Origin: Takifugu bimaculatus
Lineage: Eukaryota > Chordata > Actinopteri > Tetraodontiformes > Tetraodontidae
Direction of reading: 5' to 3'
DNA length: 64,000 nt
Assembly (NCBI GenBank): GCA_004026145.2
Contig: SWLE01000577.1
Location: 17,144-81,143, forward strand
The first letter of the stretch is position 1, and every line of letters begins with the position of its first letter. Positions 60,729 through 64,000 of the stretch are shown here, in pieces. The notes beneath the pieces were generated by a model. It did not search any database. It was not told where the DNA came from and worked only from the letters and a program-made list of their open reading frames with translations. A program made the position numbers and the translations under genes.

Positions 60729-60734
60729 AATAAA
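60729..60734 (+). promoter_or_regulatory. cadm3: Polyadenylation signal candidate for cadm3
   Basis: AATAAA is followed within 30 bases by the T-rich stretch TTTTGATTATTGTCTTC and further T runs, as expected for a cleavage site near 60750. Earlier AATAAA copies could give shorter 3' UTR forms. Confidence 0.5.
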
Positions 60735-60750
60735 CATGAGTTTTGATTAT

Positions 60751-61270
60751 TGTCTTCATTCCTGTCACTCGTCATTTTTATTTTTTTGGTAGAAGGTGGA
60801 AAGGGTCGCAGGAAAGAAGTAGGTGATCACCAGGGGACTCATGGAGGACACCTAAAGAGGGAATTTGACCTGGCTGTCATTTGGATAATTCCACCCCACA
60901 CCCTCGGCATGGATCAGCTCAGCTTTCTCTGGCAATACACTATCTTCTAATAGCACAAACTGCCATTAGGATGTTTTCTGCACTATTTCAAGCATGCTTT
61001 TATATCCACTCATGTAATTGCAATCCCCTGGTTGTGTTAATTGTTTATTTTTTCTCTGATGTGAATGCCACTCACAGGAATGCTCTTTTTGACATTAACA
61101 GGTTTTCAAGCATCACTATGGAGGGCCGCTAATGGCTCCAAAGAAAAGCACAAATGTGCGTGGGCCAACCATAAAGTTGGTGTGGTGCACTGCACATTTC
61201 CACTTTCACTTCCACTAGAAACATGAGAAATAGGAACGTGATTGAGGAAAAGTGCGGAGATTATGTTTTT
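60751..61270. other. Downstream flank of cadm3
   Basis: No element recognised before the copia fragment. Confidence 0.5.
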
Positions 61271-63840
61271 GTGTTAGGGTTATAGGCATTTGGCCCAACT
61301 GAGCGAAACACCCAAGTCCACCATGGGGCGCCATTGGCTTCCTGCAAAGTTCGAGGTGCATCTGACATAACCCGGTAACAGTAGTCAACAGTTAACCCTT
61401 GACCATCATCATCATCAACACATTTTATCTTGCATTCATAATCATTATAGTACTTAGGTGGTCTCCTCTCCCTCTTTGGATATCGGGCATTTTTAACACT
61501 CTCGCCCTCACCTGTAGCGGGTGTCTGTGTCACAAATCTCAGCTTTAATTTCCTGTGTGATTGGTGTCACTACATCATTTTTTGGAAAAGTGGTTTCACC
61601 CCTTTCCCTATACAGGATTTATTCAGTCTCCTGGTCTGTCCGAGTCTGACACTCATTCACACATTTGCTGATAAACTTTACCAACCTGTTTTGAGTACTC
61701 TCCCTGTTTCAGGGTAGAAGATTAGATATGCCGGACTATTCTTGTCGTAACCAACAAAAATCCCCCTTTCCGATTGTGAGTCAAGCTTCCTTTTGTTATA
61801 TTTGTGTGCATAACATACCGACCCAAAACATTTCATTCTTGTCAGATCAGGCACTTTCCCAGTCAGCATGTAGTATGGAAGTCTGTCCTGTCCGCTTGTT
61901 GTAGCATCTACTGCGGACAGCTGCAGCAGTCTGAACTGCATATGTCCAGAGTTCTTTTGGCAGGTTACTCTCAATCAACATACTGTACATCTTGCCATTT
62001 CAAACAGTGTTCTCCAGTTTCTCTCAGCTGTCCCATTTTGATGGGGGGGGGGGGAGGATAAGGGGCTGAGTTTTCATGTCTAATGGCATTTTTACTGATT
62101 AGTGACTGAAACTCTTTTGATGTAAACTCAGTGCCATTATCAGATCTAATACACTTGCTTTTCCCATAAGGTGCAACATCAGCAATAAACTTTTCTGTAG
62201 CTCTGACTGTGTCACCCTTGGCTTTCAAAAAATATACAAAGATTGCACCTGAATAGTCATCAGTGAATGCCAAAGAGTACCTGAACCCATCTTTTGCTGC
62301 TGGTTCTATAGGGCCAGCCAAATCTGTATGTACAAGTGCAAGTGGTGTGATTGCTCTCTCATCTGGTTCTCTGTTCCTGCTCTGAGCATACAGACCTCAC
62401 ATTTCAGGTTCAGACTTATCAGATTTACCTTTAATTTTCATCCCTTCTGTGACACTTTCCAACTTCAACACATCATCATAATTACAGTGTCCCAAGATTT
62501 CATGCCCATGTTTGCAAATCATAGCATCCATGACATCCATCTTCTCATTACTTTCATCTATAGGCTCAGCAGTGTTAAATAATACAGCCTATCATACACT
62601 GAATCCCAAATGTCATACCGTCTTTATGGATGAGCTCGTTCTGTCCCTCCTTGAAGATGACAGTCGCTCCTCTGGCGGTCGCTGCCTTGACAGAAAAAAA
62701 TGTCCTGGGGGATATGATGGGACATATAATGCCCCCATCAACATCGTGTCCACTGCACATCCTCTCCTGTCGATCAGACGAACCTTGGCCGCACCCCTCT
62801 TCAGTGCAACTCCGCTGGTCCTCACACCGTCCGCCAACTCCAGGATGTGCTTTTTGCGGCTTGAAATTCTCATCAAAGTCCTTGAACTTTGTGATGTCTG
62901 TCACGATGTGGGATGTGGCCCCCGGTGTCGACCATAAGCCCCTCTCTTCTGTGGTCTGCTGACAGGATCTCCATACACCTGCGCCCACCTTGAATGCAAC
63001 GTGTGTCCTCCTCGTCCACCGCCTGCTTGACCTTGTCTCTCCCTCCTCCGCCTGCAAGTTCACCTCTTTGTGCGTGGAGCTCTTACAAAAAACTGCACCA
63101 TTGTCTCTGTACACTGCGCTGGCCCGCAGCAGGACACTCTATTGCTTTATGGCCCTCTGGCCACAGCTGTAGCAGGTCAGTCTCACGTCCCCGCCAGATT
63201 CTTCCCCTCAATCTCATGACGCTGTCCTCATCTGTGGACGCAGTCCTGAACTTTTCGGTGACTCTCATAGCTCCGCAAATTTGTCTTGAACTCAGCGAAG
63301 GTCAATTTCTCATCACTCTGGGCCACATGAATGGAAAATGGCCCGTAAACACATCTGGCAAGCCCTTTAATATCATTGCGATCAGCAAAATTCATCACTT
63401 GAAGTTTTCTCCCGCATTGCCTCAGTGCGGTAATTGCCGCTTCTCAGGCCCGTATGATATAATCTGTAACGTCATTGAACAGCCTTTTTTGGACGGGATT
63501 GTAAGTTCAGTATACAGCTTAATCACACGGGGCTTCCCCTTGCCAGGTAGTGGTCCCTCAGTATTCTGGAGCGCTTCTTCCATACCAATCATTCAGCCGC
63601 CATCCATCCATCACCAAGAGACAAACTCTTGTCGTCCCAACAGCTGGATTAACTCAGCATAGCTTCTTTCGTTTTATCGGCCTCTTCTTCTGCACCACTC
63701 CTCACACCTCATTCTGGCCTCATGGAGGATGGTTTCTTGAGTCCGAGCAAACGTAGCTGGCCAAGGAACTTAGTTTCCCATAACTCAGAATTTTTCTCGT
63801 CTCCATTAAAACATAAACGATTCCATCGGCTTCTAATCTC
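61271..63840 (-). mobile_element. Ty1/copia-type LTR retrotransposon fragment (gag to start of RT)
   Basis: Minus strand, from high to low coordinates. Gag-like frames with stops occupy about 63830-63180. A CCHC zinc knuckle (CYSCGQR then HKAIEC, split by a one-base deletion) lies near 63165-63135. A protease remnant (GATSHIVTD) is near 62910. The integrase core has TDDYSG near 62250 and RSDNGTEF near 62135. A frame break falls at a G-run (62042-62053), followed by the integrase C-terminal CFGSVCYAHKYNKRKLDS and GIFVGYD. The start of the reverse transcriptase region (DAPRTLQEA) is near 61350. The rest of RT and RNase H and both LTRs are absent. The domain order integrase-before-RT identifies copia over gypsy. 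TTAGGG words lie at both ends. Confidence 0.88.
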
Positions 63841-64000
63841 TTAGGGTTAGGGTTAGGTTTGCTTCACCTGGTGCATTGGTGTCAGCATGAGGGCACATTC
63901 AAGAACAGTAGCAGACATTCTGCAACAGTTTAACAAGGAGGCTTTTCCTATTGACACCCGGTTATTTAATTAAGAAAGATCAAAAAACCACAGTGCTGAA
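63841..64000. other. Window end: short TTAGGG run and unique DNA
   Basis: TTAGGGTTAGGGTTAGG at 63841-63857, then unrecognised sequence to the window edge. Confidence 0.6.

Larger units (their letters stand above)
57528..60750 (+). other. cadm3: cadm3 3' UTR (probable)
   Basis: About 3.2 kb of AT-rich sequence follows the stop, without transposon motifs or telomere-like tracts. It contains a (CA)n/(GT)n dinucleotide run at 58148-58212 and several T-rich tracts. AATAAA occurs near 59360, near 60545 and at 60729; the last is followed by a T/GT-rich downstream element. The end point is inferred. Confidence 0.55.

Overview
The window is vertebrate, almost certainly teleost fish, nuclear DNA. It carries spliced exons with GT-AG borders, (CA)n microsatellites, and fish-type L2, I/Nimb-like, hAT and Ty1/copia elements. 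There is one host gene I can support. It is a complete plus-strand cadm3 (cell adhesion molecule 3, nectin-like 1/SynCAM3 family) running from the signal-peptide ATG at 1661 to the stop at 57527. Nine core exons join with matching phases into a 403-residue protein: signal peptide, three Ig domains, one transmembrane helix, and a short tail with a 4.1/FERM-binding juxtamembrane motif and a C-terminal EYFI PDZ ligand. Two further phase-1/phase-1 segments in intron 7 look like optional stalk exons: a 720-nt Ser/Thr-rich one with a 63-bp tandem repeat, and a 21-nt microexon. The 3' UTR probably runs to the AATAAA at 60729.

Layout: 1-1660 is a CpG-rich upstream region with C/T-rich and 32-bp tandem repeats (probable promoter and 5' UTR). 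1752-26899 is a 25-kb intron 1 and 27050-38551 an 11.5-kb intron 2. 38552-46229 holds exons 3-6. 46230-53149 is intron 6, full of LINE and MITE debris. 53150-57527 holds exons 7 to last. 57528 to about 60750 is the 3' UTR. About 61271-63840 is a decayed minus-strand Ty1/copia gag-pol fragment.

The striking property is the density of telomere-like (TTAGGG/CCCTAA) sequence in introns 1-4. More than twenty separate tracts lie between 2.6 and 45.4 kb, in both orientations. Many are fused with other short motifs into composite minisatellites with units of about 20-46 bp. Several sit exactly at the edges of, or inside, transposable elements. Downstream of 45.4 kb only tiny remnants occur. Two places show how such tracts may arise and spread. 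At 52829-52941 a LINE is interrupted by CCCTAA sequence plus a 42-bp exact copy of DNA from just beyond exon 7. At 43639-45124 two hAT copies carry the same internal TTAGGG-type insert, which in one copy has been amplified together with transposon sequence.

I did not find RNA genes, CRISPR arrays or a second intact protein gene. The long open frames inside minisatellites are consequences of repeat periods divisible by three or lacking stops, not genes. Species cannot be fixed from this window. Repeat-family names below are from recognised protein motifs and terminal repeats, not from a database search.
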